This document shows positions 29,330 to 38,679 of a DNA stretch of 64,000 bases, one piece after another. Position 1 is the stretch's first letter. Each line of letters starts with the position of its first letter. Both the position numbers and the translations under genes were made by a program. Source of the stretch: CAWFSE01 sp963697565 (GTDB lineage Bacteria > Actinomycetota > Actinomycetes > CAVWCF01); assembly GCA_963697565.1 (NCBI GenBank), contig CAVOOM010000008.1:682001-746000 (forward strand), read 5' to 3'. Under the pieces are notes generated by a model that worked only from the letters and a program-made list of their open reading frames with translations, searched no databases and was not told where the DNA came from.

Positions 29330-30973
29330 GTGAACGCCACCTGGGGTGTGCTGCTGGCGGTGCTCGTCCTCATCGCCATCGGGCTGGTGGTCGTCGTCGT
29401 GCTGCTGCTTCGCCGGCCGACCGCAGCGGCGCCGGCCGCTCCGGCGGCCCCGGTGGTCGATCCGGCCGAGGCGGCCCAGGCCGCGGCCGGCGAGGTGCTG
29501 AGCGGCGCGCGCCGGGAGGCCGACGAGCTGCATGTGCGCGCCGAGTCCGAGGCGGCGGCCATTCGCGGCGCGGCCGAGGCCGCCCGCGAGCAGGCCCTCG
29601 CCGACGGGGCGCGGGTCCGCGAGCAGGCTGCCGCCGAGGCGCAGACGGTCCGCGATGACATCCGCGCGCAGCTGGGCGACCTGGAGCGGCGGATCCAGCG
29701 GGTCGCCGAGCGAGAGGAGCGGGTGGACGCGGAGTCGGCCCGCCAGGACGCCCGCGATCGAGAGCTGGATCGGGTGGAGGCCGAGCTCGCCAACCGCCGC
29801 GAGCAGCTGGCCGGGCTCGAGGCCGAGCGCGTCCACGTGCTGGAGCGGGCCGCCTCGATGACCGCCGACCAAGCCAAGGCCGAGCTGGTCCGGACCGTCG
29901 AGCACCAGGCCAAGCGGGAGGCGGCCCTCGTCGTCCGCGACCTCGAGCAGCAGGCCCGCGATGAGGGCGACGCGCGGGCCCGCAAGATCATCACGTTGGC
30001 CGTCCAGCGGCTGGCCAGCGAGCAGACCGCCGAGTCGGTGGTGTCGGTCCTGCACCTGCCCGGTGACGAGATGAAGGGCCGGATCATCGGCCGCGAGGGT
30101 CGCAACATCCGCGCCTTCGAGTCGGTGACCGGGGTCAACCTGATCATCGACGACACCCCCGAGGCCGTGCTGCTGTCCTGCTTCGACCCGGTGCGCCGCG
30201 AGGTGGGGCGGCTCACCCTGGAGGCGCTGGTCCTCGACGGCCGGATCCACCCGGCTCGGATCGAGGAGATCCACGAGCGCAGCAAGGCCGAGGTCGAGCA
30301 GCTGTGCATCCGCGCCGGCGAGGACGCCGTGGTCGAGCTCGGCATCACCGAGATGCACCCCGAGCTGATCGCGCTGCTCGGCCGGCTGCGCTACCGCACC
30401 TCGTACGGGCAGAACGTGCTCAAGCACCTCGTCGAGAGCGCCCACCTCGCCGGGATGATGGCGGCCGAGCTGCGGCTGCCGGTGCCGCTGCTCAAGCGGT
30501 GCGCCGTGCTGCACGACGTCGGCAAGGCCCTCACCCACGAGGTCGAGGGCAGCCACGCCATCATCGGCGCCGAGATCGCGCGCAAGTACGGCGAGCACGA
30601 AGACGTCGTCCACGCGATCGAGGCCCACCACAACGAGGTCGAGGTGCGCACCCTCGAGGCGGTGCTCACCCAGGCCGCCGACTCGATCTCCGGCGGCCGG
30701 CCGGGGGCCCGCCGCGAGTCGCTGGAGGCCTACGTCCAGCGGCTGGAGAAGCTCGAGGAGATCGCCACCGCGCACGAGGGCGTCGAGAAGGTCTTCGCGA
30801 TGCAGGCCGGGCGCGAGATCCGCGTGATGGTGCTGCCCGACGCGATCGACGACACCGCCGCGCACGTGCTGGCCCGCGACATCGCCAAGCAGGTGGAGGC
30901 CGAGCTCACCTACCCGGGCCAGATCCGCATCACGGTCGTACGCGAGTCGAGGGCGACGGAGTACGCGCGCTGA
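29330..30973 (+). CDS. rny: Ribonuclease Y
   Basis: Membrane-anchored endoribonuclease that begins mRNA decay. N-terminal TM helix (about residues 4-26, [21 protein letters not shown]), long Ala/Glu/Arg coiled coil (about 45-195), KH domain with [15 protein letters not shown] (about 248-262), and the HD domain with VLHDVGKAL (about 393) and HSHAIIG-like region [12 protein letters not shown]. 547 residues. GTG start with GGAG ahead. Stop TGA overlaps the miaB ATG. Presence with RNase J is typical of Propionibacteriales rather than mycobacteria, which use RNase E and J. Confidence 0.95.
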   Translation: MNATWGVLLAVLVLIAIGLVVVVVLLLRRPTAAAPAAPAAPVVDPAEAAQAAAGEVLSGARREADELHVRAESEAAAIRGAAEAAREQALADGARVREQAAAEAQTVRDDIRAQLGDLERRIQRVAEREERVDAESARQDARDRELDRVEAELANRREQLAGLEAERVHVLERAASMTADQAKAELVRTVEHQAKREAALVVRDLEQQARDEGDARARKIITLAVQRLASEQTAESVVSVLHLPGDEMKGRIIGREGRNIRAFESVTGVNLIIDDTPEAVLLSCFDPVRREVGRLTLEALVLDGRIHPARIEEIHERSKAEVEQLCIRAGEDAVVELGITEMHPELIALLGRLRYRTSYGQNVLKHLVESAHLAGMMAAELRLPVPLLKRCAVLHDVGKALTHEVEGSHAIIGAEIARKYGEHEDVVHAIEAHHNEVEVRTLEAVLTQAADSISGGRPGARRESLEAYVQRLEKLEEIATAHEGVEKVFAMQAGREIRVMVLPDAIDDTAAHVLARDIAKQVEAELTYPGQIRITVVRESRATEYAR

Positions 30974-32429
30974 TGGGCGCTCGCACGTACGAGGTCCGCA
31001 CCTACGGGTGCCAGATGAACGTCCACGACTCCGAGCGGCTGTCCGGCCTGCTGGAGGGCGCCGGGTACGCGCGGCCGGCCGAGGGCGAGGACGCCGATGT
31101 GATCGTCTTCAACACCTGCGCCGTGCGCGAGAACGCCGACAACCGGCTGTACGGCAACCTCGGCCACCTCGCCCCGGCCAAGGCCGCGCGGCCCGGCATG
31201 CAGATCGCCGTCGGGCGGGTGCCTGGCGCAGAAGGACCGCGGCGAGATCGCGCGCCGCGCGCCGTGGGTCGACGTCGTCTTCGGGACCCACAACATGGGG
31301 TCGCTGCCGACCTTGCTCGAGCGCGCCCGCCACAACGGCGAGGCGCAGGTCGAGATCCTCGAGTCGCTGGAGGTCTTCCCGTCCACGCTGCCGACGCGGC
31401 GCGAGTCCGCGTACGCGGCATGGGTCTCGATCAGCGTGGGCTGCAACAACACCTGCACGTTCTGCATCGTGCCCAGCCTGCGTGGCACCGAGAAGGACCG
31501 GCGGCCCGGCGACGTGCTGGCCGAGGTCGAGGCGCTCGTCGCCGAGGGGGTCCTCGAGGTCACCCTGCTCGGGCAGAACGTCAACTCCTACGGCGCGGAG
31601 TTCGGCGACCGCGAGGCGTTCTCCAAGCTGCTGCGGGCCTGCGGCGCGATCGACGGGTTGGAGCGGGTCCGCTTCACCAGCCCGCACCCGCGCGACTTCA
31701 CCGACGACGTGATCGCCGCGATGGCCGAGACCCCGAACGTCATGCCGCAGCTGCACATGCCGCTGCAGTCCGGCTCCGACCGGGTCCTGCGCGCGATGCG
31801 GCGGTCCTACCGCGCCGACCGCTACCTGGGCATCCTCGACCGGGTGCGCGCCGCAATGCCCGAGGCGGCCATCACCACCGACGTCATCGTCGGGTTTCCC
31901 GGCGAGACCGAGGCCGACTTCGCTGACACGCTGCGGGTGGTCGAGCAAGCGCGCTTCGCCGGGGCGTTCACCTTCCAGTACTCCACGCGGCCCGGCACGC
32001 CGGCCGCCGAGATGGCCGACCAGGTGCCTGCGGAGGTCGTCGCCGAGCGGTACACGCGGTTGGCCGCCCTGCAGGACGAGATCGCGCTGCAGGAGAACCG
32101 CGCGCAGGTCGGGCGGATCGTCGAGGTGCTCGTGTCCGAGGGGGACGGGCGCAAGGACGGCGCCACGCACCGCTTGTCCGGCCGGGCCCCCGACAACCGG
32201 CTCGTCCACTTCGCGCCCGGTTCCCTCGCACCACGGCCGGGCGACGTCATCACGACCGAGATCACCTACGGCGCGCCGCACCACCTCGTCGCTGACGCCG
32301 AGCCCCTCGGGCTGCGCCAGACCCGGGCCGGCGACGCGTGGCTGGCCCGTCAAGACGCGGCCAGGGCGGCAGCCGTCGGCCAGTGGGGCCTTCCTCGGCC
32401 TGCCGGCGGTCCCTCCCCGCGCCGGCTGA
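30973..32429 (+). CDS. miaB: tRNA-2-methylthio-N6-dimethylallyladenosine synthase, two frameshifts
   Basis: Radical-SAM enzyme adding the methylthio group to i6A37 of tRNA, after MiaA has added the isopentenyl group. N-terminal domain [37 protein letters not shown]; radical-SAM motif [28 protein letters not shown] and the TRAM part [14 protein letters not shown]. One extra C at about 31216 separates the first 80 residues, and one extra G at about 32387 hides the true C-terminus [12 protein letters not shown] with TGA at 32427. Start overlaps the rny stop. Confidence 0.94.
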
Positions 32430-32481
32430 CGGCCCGCCCGCTCGCCGTGCCGAGCCGGACACCTCGCCGTACGGTGGCGGC

Positions 32482-33141
32482 GTGCCGCTCGCCGTCGTCT
32501 TCGCGCCCTGCGCCCCGATCCTCGTTCCCGAGGTCGCGAGCGGGGCCGCGGGCGAGCTGGACGGCCTGCGTGCGTGCCTGGACGCGGCGCTCGCCGAGGC
32601 GCTGGCCCTCGGCCCGGCGCTGGTGTGGGTGCTGGCCCCGGGGGAGCGCACCGGCCGGCATGACCCCCAGGGCCGGGCGTCCTTCGCCGGGTTCGGGGTG
32701 GCGGACTCGGCGGGTGGCGCCGGCGAGCCGCTGCCCGCAGCGCTGTCGGTGGGGGCCTGGCTGCTCGACCGGGCCGGGTGGACGGGCGAGCGCGCCTACA
32801 CGACCGTCAGCGCCGGCGGCACGGGACTGCCCGAGGCGCCCGACGACGCGGTCGTGCTCGCCCTGGGCGACGGTCCGGCGACGCTCACCGACAAGGCCCC
32901 CGGTTCGCTCCACCCGGCCGCGCAGGCGTACGACGATGCTGTCTCGGCGGCGTTGAGATCAGGAGACCCGGCCGCTCTGGCGGCGCTGGACGCCGCGAGC
33001 GGGGCCCAGACGATGGCCGCGGGATCCCCGGTCTGGCGGGCGGCCGGCGGGCTGCTCACCGGCCGCTTCACGGTGTCGTGGCAGATGCGCCAGATGCCGT
33101 ACGGGGTCGGCTACCACGCGGCGCTCTGGCGTCCGGCCTAG
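32482..33141 (+). CDS. Class III extradiol dioxygenase-like (LigB superfamily) protein
   Basis: 219 residues from GTG 32482. Begins [19 protein letters not shown] and ends [15 protein letters not shown], as in the conserved protein found between miaB and miaA in actinobacteria (Rv2728c type), which is grouped with LigB-like/MEMO-like folds. Whether the metal-binding histidines of true dioxygenases are kept is doubtful: the usual N-terminal HAP-type histidine is a CAP here. Function unknown; conserved linkage to tRNA A37 modification genes suggests, but does not show, a shared role. Confidence 0.75.
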   Translation: MPLAVVFAPCAPILVPEVASGAAGELDGLRACLDAALAEALALGPALVWVLAPGERTGRHDPQGRASFAGFGVADSAGGAGEPLPAALSVGAWLLDRAGWTGERAYTTVSAGGTGLPEAPDDAVVLALGDGPATLTDKAPGSLHPAAQAYDDAVSAALRSGDPAALAALDAASGAQTMAAGSPVWRAAGGLLTGRFTVSWQMRQMPYGVGYHAALWRPA

Positions 33142-33178
33142 TCGCGCCGAGGCGCTCGCCCACCCTCGGTGGGGAAGG

Positions 33179-34132
33179 ATGCGCAGGGTGAACCCCGCAA
33201 TGGCGCGACCGCTCGATGGTCCGCCCCCCGTGATCGCGGTGGTGGGGCCGACCGCCTCTGGCAAGTCGGACCTGGCCGTGCGACTCGGTTCGGCCCTCGG
33301 CGGCGAGGTGGTCAACGCCGACTCGATGCAGCTCTACCGCGGCATGGACATCGGCACCGCCAAGCTGCCCCCGTCCGAGCGGCGCGGGGTCCCGCACCAC
33401 CTGCTCGACGTGTGGGACGTCGGCACCGCGGCCAGCGTCGCGGAGTACCAGCGGCTGGCCCGCGAGATCGTCGAGGCGCTGCGCGCCGCGGGGCACGTGC
33501 CCGTGCTCGCTGGCGGATCCGGCCTGTACGTCCGGGCGGTGCTCGATGACCTGCGTTTCCCCGGTACCGACCCCGTGGTCCGGGCCCGGTTGGAGGCGGA
33601 GTGGGCCGAGCAGGGCCCCGCGGTGATGCACCGCCGGCTCGCCGAGGTCGATCCTGTCGCCGCAGCCTCGATCCTGCCGGGCAACGGCCGCCGGGTTGTT
33701 CGCGCGCTCGAGGTGGTCGAGCTGACCGGCCAGCCGTTCACCGCGACGCTGCCTGGCCCAGACCCCGTCTACCGGCCCGAGGCGCGGATCGGCCTGGCCG
33801 TGCCGAGGGACGTGCTGGATCGACGGATCGCCGAGCGCGTCGACCGCATGTGGGAGGCGGGACTGGTGGCCGAGGTGCGTCGCCTGGCCGATCAGATGGG
33901 CCTTCGCGACGGGGTCACTGCGTCACGGGCGCTGGGCTACCAGCAGGTGCTGGCGTTCCTCGACGGCGTGATCTCCGAGGCCGAGGCCAAGGCCCAGACG
34001 GGGCAGGCGACGAGGGCCTTCGCCCGCCGGCAAGACAAGTGGTTCCGCCGCGACCCGAGGGTGGTGTGGCTCCCGTACGACGACGCCGACCTGCTCGACC
34101 GCGCGCTGGCGGTCGTCGCCCAGGCGTCCTAG
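33179..34132 (+). CDS. miaA: tRNA dimethylallyltransferase
   Basis: Transfers the dimethylallyl group from DMAPP to A37 of tRNA; the product is the MiaB substrate. P-loop VVGPTASGKSDLAV, VNADSMQLYRGMDIGTAK, VPHHLLDVWDV, VLAGGSGLYVRAVLDDL and the C-terminal QKWFRR-like segment QDKWFRRDPRV. 317 residues from ATG 33179 (in-frame GTG 33188 and ATG 33200 are alternatives). 3' end overlaps the PIG-L gene by four bases, convergent. Confidence 0.95.
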   Translation: MRRVNPAMARPLDGPPPVIAVVGPTASGKSDLAVRLGSALGGEVVNADSMQLYRGMDIGTAKLPPSERRGVPHHLLDVWDVGTAASVAEYQRLAREIVEALRAAGHVPVLAGGSGLYVRAVLDDLRFPGTDPVVRARLEAEWAEQGPAVMHRRLAEVDPVAAASILPGNGRRVVRALEVVELTGQPFTATLPGPDPVYRPEARIGLAVPRDVLDRRIAERVDRMWEAGLVAEVRRLADQMGLRDGVTASRALGYQQVLAFLDGVISEAEAKAQTGQATRAFARRQDKWFRRDPRVVWLPYDDADLLDRALAVVAQAS

Positions 34133-34983
34133 CGCCCGCGCAGGGTCGCGAACAGGTCGCCGCAGTCGCCCGGCGGACGGCCCGGCTCGACGTACCACTC
34201 GGTGCGGAAGACCCGTCGATAGAGCGGGCCGGGCATCCGGAGGAACGCCGCCAGGGTGCGATCGCCGGTGTCGGCCGTGGACTGGGAGGCGTGGGCGGCC
34301 ATCGAGGCGCGCTTGGCGGCCAGCTGGTGGCGGACGTTGATGCGGTGGGTGATCGCCCCAGCGGCGCTGAACGCGCGCTCGAACGAGGTCGGGTCGAACT
34401 CGGGGGGGAATCGGTAGACCCGGGAGGCCAGCCGGATGGCCCTCAGCAGCCGGTCGCGGGGGACGGTGGCCTCAAGCACCAGCGGCGTGCCCGCCAGGGC
34501 GGCTGCGGCTGAGCCGGCCCGGTGCACCTGCACGTGGTCGGGGTGGCCGTACCCGCCGGCCGGGTCGTACACCGACACCGCGTCGGCCCGCTCCTCGTCG
34601 AGGACGGCGGCGATCCGCGCCGCCGCCTCGTCGACCGCGACCTGGGCGAAGGCCGCGACGCCCGCCGGGAGCCCGGCGCCCAGCCCATCCAGGCCCGAGT
34701 CGCCGAAACCGAGGTGCACGACGCGCGCGACGCCGAGCCGCCGGGCGGACTCCTCGAGCTCGCGCAGTCGGACCTCTGCCAGCGTGCGGCCCTCGGCGAC
34801 GGCGGCCGCGGCGGCCAGGCCGGCCCCGCCGTCGGTGGCCACCACGAGCACCACGCGGTGGCCCTCGGCGGCCGCCTTGGCCATCGAGCCGGCCGTGAGC
34901 AGCGCCTCGTCGTCTGGGTGGGCGTGGACCACCACCCAGGTGAACCGCTCAAGGGCCTCCGGCACGCCGACATCCTGGCGCAT
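34129..34983 (-). CDS. PIG-L/LmbE family deacetylase
   Basis: Zinc-dependent N-acetyl-glucosamine type deacetylase family that includes MshB and Mca of mycothiol metabolism. The metal motif HAHPDDEALLTAG (about residue 20-32) and the third ligand in GYGHPDHVQVHRAG are intact. 284 residues. Not clearly MshB (no adjacent mycothiol gene); neighbours are a glycosyltransferase (divergent) and miaA. Substrate unknown. Confidence 0.87.
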   Translation of the reverse strand: MRQDVGVPEALERFTWVVVHAHPDDEALLTAGSMAKAAAEGHRVVLVVATDGGAGLAAAAAVAEGRTLAEVRLRELEESARRLGVARVVHLGFGDSGLDGLGAGLPAGVAAFAQVAVDEAAARIAAVLDEERADAVSVYDPAGGYGHPDHVQVHRAGSAAAALAGTPLVLEATVPRDRLLRAIRLASRVYRFPPEFDPTSFERAFSAAGAITHRINVRHQLAAKRASMAAHASQSTADTGDRTLAAFLRMPGPLYRRVFRTEWYVEPGRPPGDCGDLFATLRGR

Positions 34984-35041
34984 GCCGCCCCCGCCGTACG
35001 GTGGGGCTCCGACCGGAAGCGACGAGGGAAGGGCGGCTGGC

Positions 35042-36178
35042 GTGCGGATCCTGCACGTGACGGACTGCTATCCGCCGCGCCTCGGGGGGATCGAGACCCA
35101 GGTGCACGGTCAGGCCACCCGGCAGCGGGCGGCGGGGCACCACGTCGAGGTCGTCACCGCGACGCCCGGCCACGGCGACGTGCGGTCCGGCCTCGACTCC
35201 GTGGACGGCGTTCCCGTCCACCGGCTCGCGATCCGGCTGCCGGCCGAGCTGCCGGTCAACCCGCTCGCCCCGCCCGAGCTGCGCCGGATTCTCGACGCGG
35301 GCCGCTTCGATGTGGCGCATGTCCATCTGGGGGTCGTCTCGCCGTTCGCGGTCGACGGCATGCGGGTGCTGGCCAAGGCGGGCCACCCCACGGCGGTCAC
35401 CGTGCACTGCGTGTGGGGCTACCTCGAGGCGGCCTTCGACGTGCTCGACCACGTGACCGGGTGGAGCCGGCGGCGGCTCGCGTGGACCGCCGTGAGCGAC
35501 TTCGCCGCCGAGCCGGTGCGCCGGGTGATGGGCGAGGACGTCGGCGTCATCCCCAACGGCATCGACCCTCAGCAGTGGCGCGTCGAGCCACGGCCGCGCC
35601 CCGCGGACGGCCCGGTACGCGTGGTGTCGGCGCTGCGGCTGGCCCGCCGCAAGCGCCCGCTCGCCATGCTGGAGGTGCTCGAGGCCGCGGCCGCGCAGCT
35701 GCCCGAGGGCGTCCGGCTGCAGGCCGACCTGTACGGCGAGGGGCCGCGGCGCGGATCGCTGGAGCGGCATCTGCGCCGCCGCCGGCTCGACTGGATCGCG
35801 CTGCCCGGGCGTCGCACGCCGGCCGAGCTGCGCGAGGCGTACGCCTCGGCGGACCTGTTCTTGTCGACGGCGCGGCTGGAGGCCTTTGGGATCGCCGCGC
35901 TGGAGGCGCGCACCGCGGGGCTCCCCGTGGTGGCCCGCTCGGACAGCGGTGTCCGCGAGTTCGTCACCGACGGTGTGGAGGGACTGCTGGCCGACAGCGA
36001 CGCCGGGCTGGCCGCGGCGGTCGCCCGGCTGGCCGCGGACTCCGCCGAGCGCCGCCGGCTGGCCGAGCACAACCGCACCGTCGACCCGGAGTCGACCTGG
36101 GAGGGGGTGCTCGCCCGCACCGAGGTGGAGTACGCCCGCGCGATCGCGCTCGTCGGGGCCGGCGGCCCGGCCGCCTAG
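35042..36178 (+). CDS. GT4 family glycosyltransferase
   Basis: Retaining GT-B glycosyltransferase of 378 residues. N-terminal acceptor half RILHVTDCYPPRLGGIETQV; mid-region VGVIPNGIDPQQW; C-terminal donor half with LYGEGPRRGSLE and the E-x7-E type signature in STARLEAFGIAALEARTAGLP, followed by VARSDSGVREFVTDGVEG. The order resembles PIM/mannosyl-type transferases but the sugar cannot be told. Starts just downstream of the divergent deacetylase; a joint role in glycolipid or thiol-sugar synthesis is conceivable. Confidence 0.88.
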   Translation: MRILHVTDCYPPRLGGIETQVHGQATRQRAAGHHVEVVTATPGHGDVRSGLDSVDGVPVHRLAIRLPAELPVNPLAPPELRRILDAGRFDVAHVHLGVVSPFAVDGMRVLAKAGHPTAVTVHCVWGYLEAAFDVLDHVTGWSRRRLAWTAVSDFAAEPVRRVMGEDVGVIPNGIDPQQWRVEPRPRPADGPVRVVSALRLARRKRPLAMLEVLEAAAAQLPEGVRLQADLYGEGPRRGSLERHLRRRRLDWIALPGRRTPAELREAYASADLFLSTARLEAFGIAALEARTAGLPVVARSDSGVREFVTDGVEGLLADSDAGLAAAVARLAADSAERRRLAEHNRTVDPESTWEGVLARTEVEYARAIALVGAGGPAA

Positions 36179-36188
36179 CATGGGCGGC

Positions 36189-37052
36189 ATGGCCTGGCGG
36201 TTCCTCAAGGGGCACGGCACCGAGAACGACTTCGTGCTGCTGCCCGACCCCGACGGCGCCCTCGACCTCACGGCGACGCGGGTGGCGGCCCTGTGCGACC
36301 GGCGGGCCGGCATCGGCGGCGACGGGGTGCTCCGCGTGGTCCGCGCGGCCGCCGACCCCGACTCCGCGGCGATGGCCGCCGACGCCGAGTGGTTCATGGA
36401 CTACCGCAACGCCGACGGCTCGGTGTCGGAGATGTGCGGCAACGGCGCCCGCGTCTTCGGGCGCTACCTGGTGGCCGCCGGGCTGGCCGCGCCAGGCCCG
36501 ATCCCGGTCGCCACCCGCGGCGGCGTCCGCCTCGTCACCGTCCCCGTCGACGGCGACATCTCGGTTGAGATGGGCCGGCCGACGTTCGCGACGCTGCGGG
36601 CGATGCCCGTGGTCGCCGTCCGCGACGCCGCAGGCGAGAGCAGTTGGCCGGCCACGTCGGTGTCGATCCCCAACCCGCACGCCGTCGCGTTCGTTGACCA
36701 CCTCGCCGATGCCGGCCCGCTCCGCGAACCCCCGCGCATCGGCCCGCCCGCGATGTTCCCCGACGGCGCCAATGTCGAGTTCGTCGTGGTGCACGCGCCG
36801 GGCCACCTGGCGATGCGCGTGCACGAGCGAGGCGTCGGCGAGACCCGCTCGTGCGGCACGGGCGCCTGCGCCGCTGCGATCGCGGCGCGCCGGCGGGAGG
36901 GCGACGGCTCGCCGCGGCTCTGGCGGGTGGACGTCCCCGGCGGCGCGGTGCACGTGGAGGAGCGCGCCGATGGGGAGGTCGTGCTCAGCGGGCCTGCGGT
37001 GCTGGTGGCCGAGGGCGTGCTCGACGAGGCCTGGCTCGCCCACCACCCGTGA
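36189..37052 (+). CDS. dapF: Diaminopimelate epimerase
   Basis: Interconverts LL- and meso-DAP. Both catalytic cysteines are in place: SEMCGNGARVFGRYL and ETRSCGTGACAAA. N-terminal RFLKGHGTENDFVLLPD and SIPNPHAVAFVD are typical. 287 residues from ATG 36189; an upstream in-frame ATG at 36180 would add three residues and almost abuts the glycosyltransferase stop. Third DAP gene in the window. Confidence 0.95.
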   Translation: MAWRFLKGHGTENDFVLLPDPDGALDLTATRVAALCDRRAGIGGDGVLRVVRAAADPDSAAMAADAEWFMDYRNADGSVSEMCGNGARVFGRYLVAAGLAAPGPIPVATRGGVRLVTVPVDGDISVEMGRPTFATLRAMPVVAVRDAAGESSWPATSVSIPNPHAVAFVDHLADAGPLREPPRIGPPAMFPDGANVEFVVVHAPGHLAMRVHERGVGETRSCGTGACAAAIAARRREGDGSPRLWRVDVPGGAVHVEERADGEVVLSGPAVLVAEGVLDEAWLAHHP

Positions 37053-37098
37053 GAAACGCGGTGGGCCTTTGCCCCCGTGGTCTGAGACGCTGGTGGCG

Positions 37099-38565
37099 AT
37101 GACCGATCCACTCCGCCAGCCCGCCCCCGAGGACTCCTACCCCGGCGACGACCACGACTTCGCATCCGACGACGCCTTGGGAGCCGACCCCGGGTACGAC
37201 GGCGAGCAGGCCGATCTCGCCGACCGCCAGGCCCTGCGCCGGGTGGCCGGCCTGTCGACCGAGCTGCAGGACGTCACCGAGGTCGAGTACCGGCAACTGC
37301 GGCTGGAGCGCGTCGTGCTCGTCGGCGTCTGGACCGAGGGCACCGCGCAGGACGCGGAGAACTCGCTGCGCGAGCTGGCGGCGCTGGCGGAGACGGCCGG
37401 CTCCCAGGTCCTGGACGGTCTGATTCAGCGCCGGCACAAGCCGGACGCCGCCACGTACATCGGCTCGGGCAAGGCCCGCGAGCTGCGCGACGTGGTGGTG
37501 GCGACCGGCGCGGACACCGTGATCGCCGACGGCGAGCTGACGCCGGGCCAGCTGATCCAGCTCGAGGACGTCGTCAAGGTCAAGGTGGTCGACCGCACCG
37601 CGCTGATCCTCGACATCTTCGCCCAGCACGCCCGCAGCCGGGAGGGCAAGGCCCAGGTCTCGCTCGCGCAGATGACGTACCTGCTGCCGCGGCTGCGCGG
37701 CTGGGGGCAGTCGATGTCGCGCCAGGCGGGCGGCCGGGTCGCGGGTGGCGCGGGCATCGGCTCCCGGGGCCCCGGTGAGACGAAGATCGAGACCGACCGG
37801 CGCCGGATCCGGCACGCGATGGCGAAGCTGCGCCGTGAGATCGCCGAGATGGGCCGCGCCCGTGAGACCCAGCGCCAGGAGCGGCGGCGGCACGCGGTGC
37901 CCTCGGTCGCGATCGCCGGCTACACCAACGCCGGCAAGTCGTCGCTGCTCAACCGGCTGACCGGCGCCGGAGTGCTGGTCGAGGACGCCCTTTTCGCCAC
38001 TCTGGACCCGACGGTCCGCAAGGCGCGCACCCCGGACGGTCGGGCCTTCACCTTGTCCGACACGGTCGGCTTCGTGCGCCACCTCCCGCACCAGTTGGTG
38101 GAGGCGTTCCGCTCGACCCTGGAGGAGGTCTCCGGCTCCGACCTCATCCTGCACATCGTGGACGCCAGCGACCCCGATCCGGAGGGCCAGCTGAGCGCTG
38201 TGCGGTCGGTGCTGTCCGACATCGGCGCCGGCGCGCTGCCCGAGATCGTCGTGCTGAACAAGGCCGACCTCGCCGATCCGGAGGTGATCGCCCGGCTGCG
38301 TGCCCGCGAGCCCCACTCGGTGGTGGTGTCGGCGCGCACCGGCGAGGGAATGGGCGCGCTGCTGGCGGCCATCGAGGCCGACCTGCCGCGGCTCGAGGCC
38401 GAGGTGCACGCGCTGGTCCCGTACGACCGCGGCGACCTGGTGGCCCGGGTCCACGCGGGCGGAGAGGTGCTGGCCGAGGAGCACCTCGACACCGGCACGC
38501 TGCTGCGCGCGCGGGTCGGCCCGGCGCTGGCCGACGCGCTGTCGCCGTACGCCGTCGCGCCCTGA
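37099..38565 (+). CDS. hflX: GTPase HflX
   Basis: Ribosome-associated GTPase that splits stalled ribosomes. N-terminal HflX domain (AATYIGSGKARELRDVV, VDRTALILDIFAQHA, MTYLLPRLRGWGQSM, GIGSRGPGETKIETDRR), G1 GYTNAGKSSL (about 274), G2/G3 ALFATLDPTVRK and SDTVGFVRHLPH, G4 VVLNKADLADP. 488 residues with an acidic N-terminal tail. Follows dapF by 46 bases, as in other actinobacteria. Confidence 0.95.
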   Translation: MTDPLRQPAPEDSYPGDDHDFASDDALGADPGYDGEQADLADRQALRRVAGLSTELQDVTEVEYRQLRLERVVLVGVWTEGTAQDAENSLRELAALAETAGSQVLDGLIQRRHKPDAATYIGSGKARELRDVVVATGADTVIADGELTPGQLIQLEDVVKVKVVDRTALILDIFAQHARSREGKAQVSLAQMTYLLPRLRGWGQSMSRQAGGRVAGGAGIGSRGPGETKIETDRRRIRHAMAKLRREIAEMGRARETQRQERRRHAVPSVAIAGYTNAGKSSLLNRLTGAGVLVEDALFATLDPTVRKARTPDGRAFTLSDTVGFVRHLPHQLVEAFRSTLEEVSGSDLILHIVDASDPDPEGQLSAVRSVLSDIGAGALPEIVVLNKADLADPEVIARLRAREPHSVVVSARTGEGMGALLAAIEADLPRLEAEVHALVPYDRGDLVARVHAGGEVLAEEHLDTGTLLRARVGPALADALSPYAVAP

Positions 38566-38568
38566 TCA

Positions 38569-38584
38569 GGGGCTCATCGGCCCC
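38569..38584 (+). terminator. Possible terminator hairpin after hflX
   Basis: GGGGC-TCATCG-GCCCC directly after the hflX stop can form a five-pair GC stem. It overlaps a second palindrome, CCCTGATCAGGG at 38560-38571, that includes the stop codon. No T-run follows, so this is only a candidate, but U-less hairpins are common in high-GC actinobacteria. Confidence 0.3.
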
Positions 38585-38679
38585 GCGGTGACGGCTGCGT
38601 TGGGCCAAGCGGGTGAATCGCGCCCCCAGGCCCACGCGATCGGCTCCACCGGGGGAGCGGGCATCCCGAAGCACCAACC

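Noticed and set aside
30973..32956. MiaB reading through into the LigB-like gene
   Set aside because: A single extra G at about 32387 hides the expected C-terminus [12 protein letters not shown] followed by TGA, so no fusion is proposed.
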